A stretch of DNA of 5,394 bases from an uncultured Comamonadaceae bacterium (lineage in GTDB: Bacteria > Pseudomonadota > Gammaproteobacteria > Burkholderiales > Burkholderiaceae_C). The position numbers were made by a program, and so were the translations under genes. Shown piece after piece: positions 5,345 to 5,394 of this stretch. Within the stretch, counting starts at the first letter, position 1; every line of letters starts with the position of its first letter. The notes below the pieces were generated by a model, which saw only the letters and a program-made list of their open reading frames with translations, had not been told where the DNA came from and made no database searches. The stretch is taken from assembly GCA_937871735.1 (NCBI GenBank), contig CALMOI010000347.1:1-5394 (forward strand), given 5' to 3'.

Positions 5345-5394
5345 TGGTGGCCTGGGACGGAATCGAACCATCGACACGCGGATTTTCAATCCGC
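5345..5394 (-). tRNA. tRNA-Phe (anticodon GAA), 3' part, cut by the window edge
   Basis: The last 50 nt of a tRNA, from the first base of the anticodon stem to the encoded CCA. The anticodon arm is GCGGA-TTGAAAA-TCCGC with anticodon GAA. The T arm GATGG-TTCGATT-CCGTC and the acceptor 3' strand CCAGGCC-ACCA follow. The acceptor 5' strand and D arm lie beyond 5394. The sequence closely resembles the usual proteobacterial tRNA-Phe. It is transcribed with tRNA-Gly. Confidence 0.93.

Noticed and set aside
5264..5394. tRNA cluster as an integration (att) site for a mobile element
   Set aside because: No integrase gene and no repeated tRNA 3' end is present in the window; the genes next to it look like ordinary chromosomal ones.

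Overview
The window looks like a piece of a high-GC betaproteobacterial chromosome, most likely Burkholderiales of the Comamonadaceae type. This rests on strong GC bias at third codon positions, the Burkholderiales-like start of the CysB protein (MNFQQLRSVREA), the sequence of the sulfate-binding protein, and tRNAs with encoded CCA ends. It holds six well-supported protein genes, the last codons of a probable seventh, one complete and one cut tRNA gene, and a strong intrinsic terminator. I see no mobile element, CRISPR array or phage gene. The assignment to an organism is inference from sequence character only.

Layout, left to right. At 2-34 is the probable end of an upstream plus-strand gene. 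At 41-856 (+) is a membrane-bound b-type cytochrome of the cytochrome b561 / Ni-Fe hydrogenase cytochrome b family. Everything after it is on the minus strand. At 739-2046 is a sigma-54-dependent activator that resembles SfnR and has no sensor domain; its tail overlaps the cytochrome gene tail to tail by 118 bp. A 152-bp gap precedes the CysB-family LysR regulator (2199-3125). A 50-bp imperfect hairpin separates that gene from the periplasmic sulfate-binding protein Sbp (3210-4229). A 103-bp AT-rich promoter region (4230-4332) lies ahead of sbp. Upstream of this come a small ankyrin-repeat protein (4333-4770) and a YkgJ-type cysteine-cluster protein (4787-5191), which probably form a two-gene operon. 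The right end carries a rho-independent terminator, tRNA-Gly(GCC) and the 3' part of tRNA-Phe(GAA).

The central block (sbp, cysB-like, sfnR-like) reads as a compact sulfur-acquisition regulon, with sulfate capture in the periplasm, a LysR regulator that senses sulfur status, and a sigma-54 activator of the type that switches on use of organosulfur compounds. In many Betaproteobacteria sbp is followed by cysT, cysW, cysA and then cysB. Here the permease and ATPase genes are absent between sbp and cysB, so Sbp must work with a transporter encoded elsewhere. The cytochrome gene is convergent with this block and probably belongs with genes to the left of the window, perhaps a c-type cytochrome.

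I do not see a clearly new biological system. The points most worth a second look are the pared-down sbp-cysB-sfnR arrangement, the hairpin between sbp and cysB, the palindrome in the spacer of a candidate sbp promoter, the overlapping low-complexity tails of the cytochrome and SfnR-like genes, and the lack of room for a separate ykgJ promoter behind the tRNA terminator.
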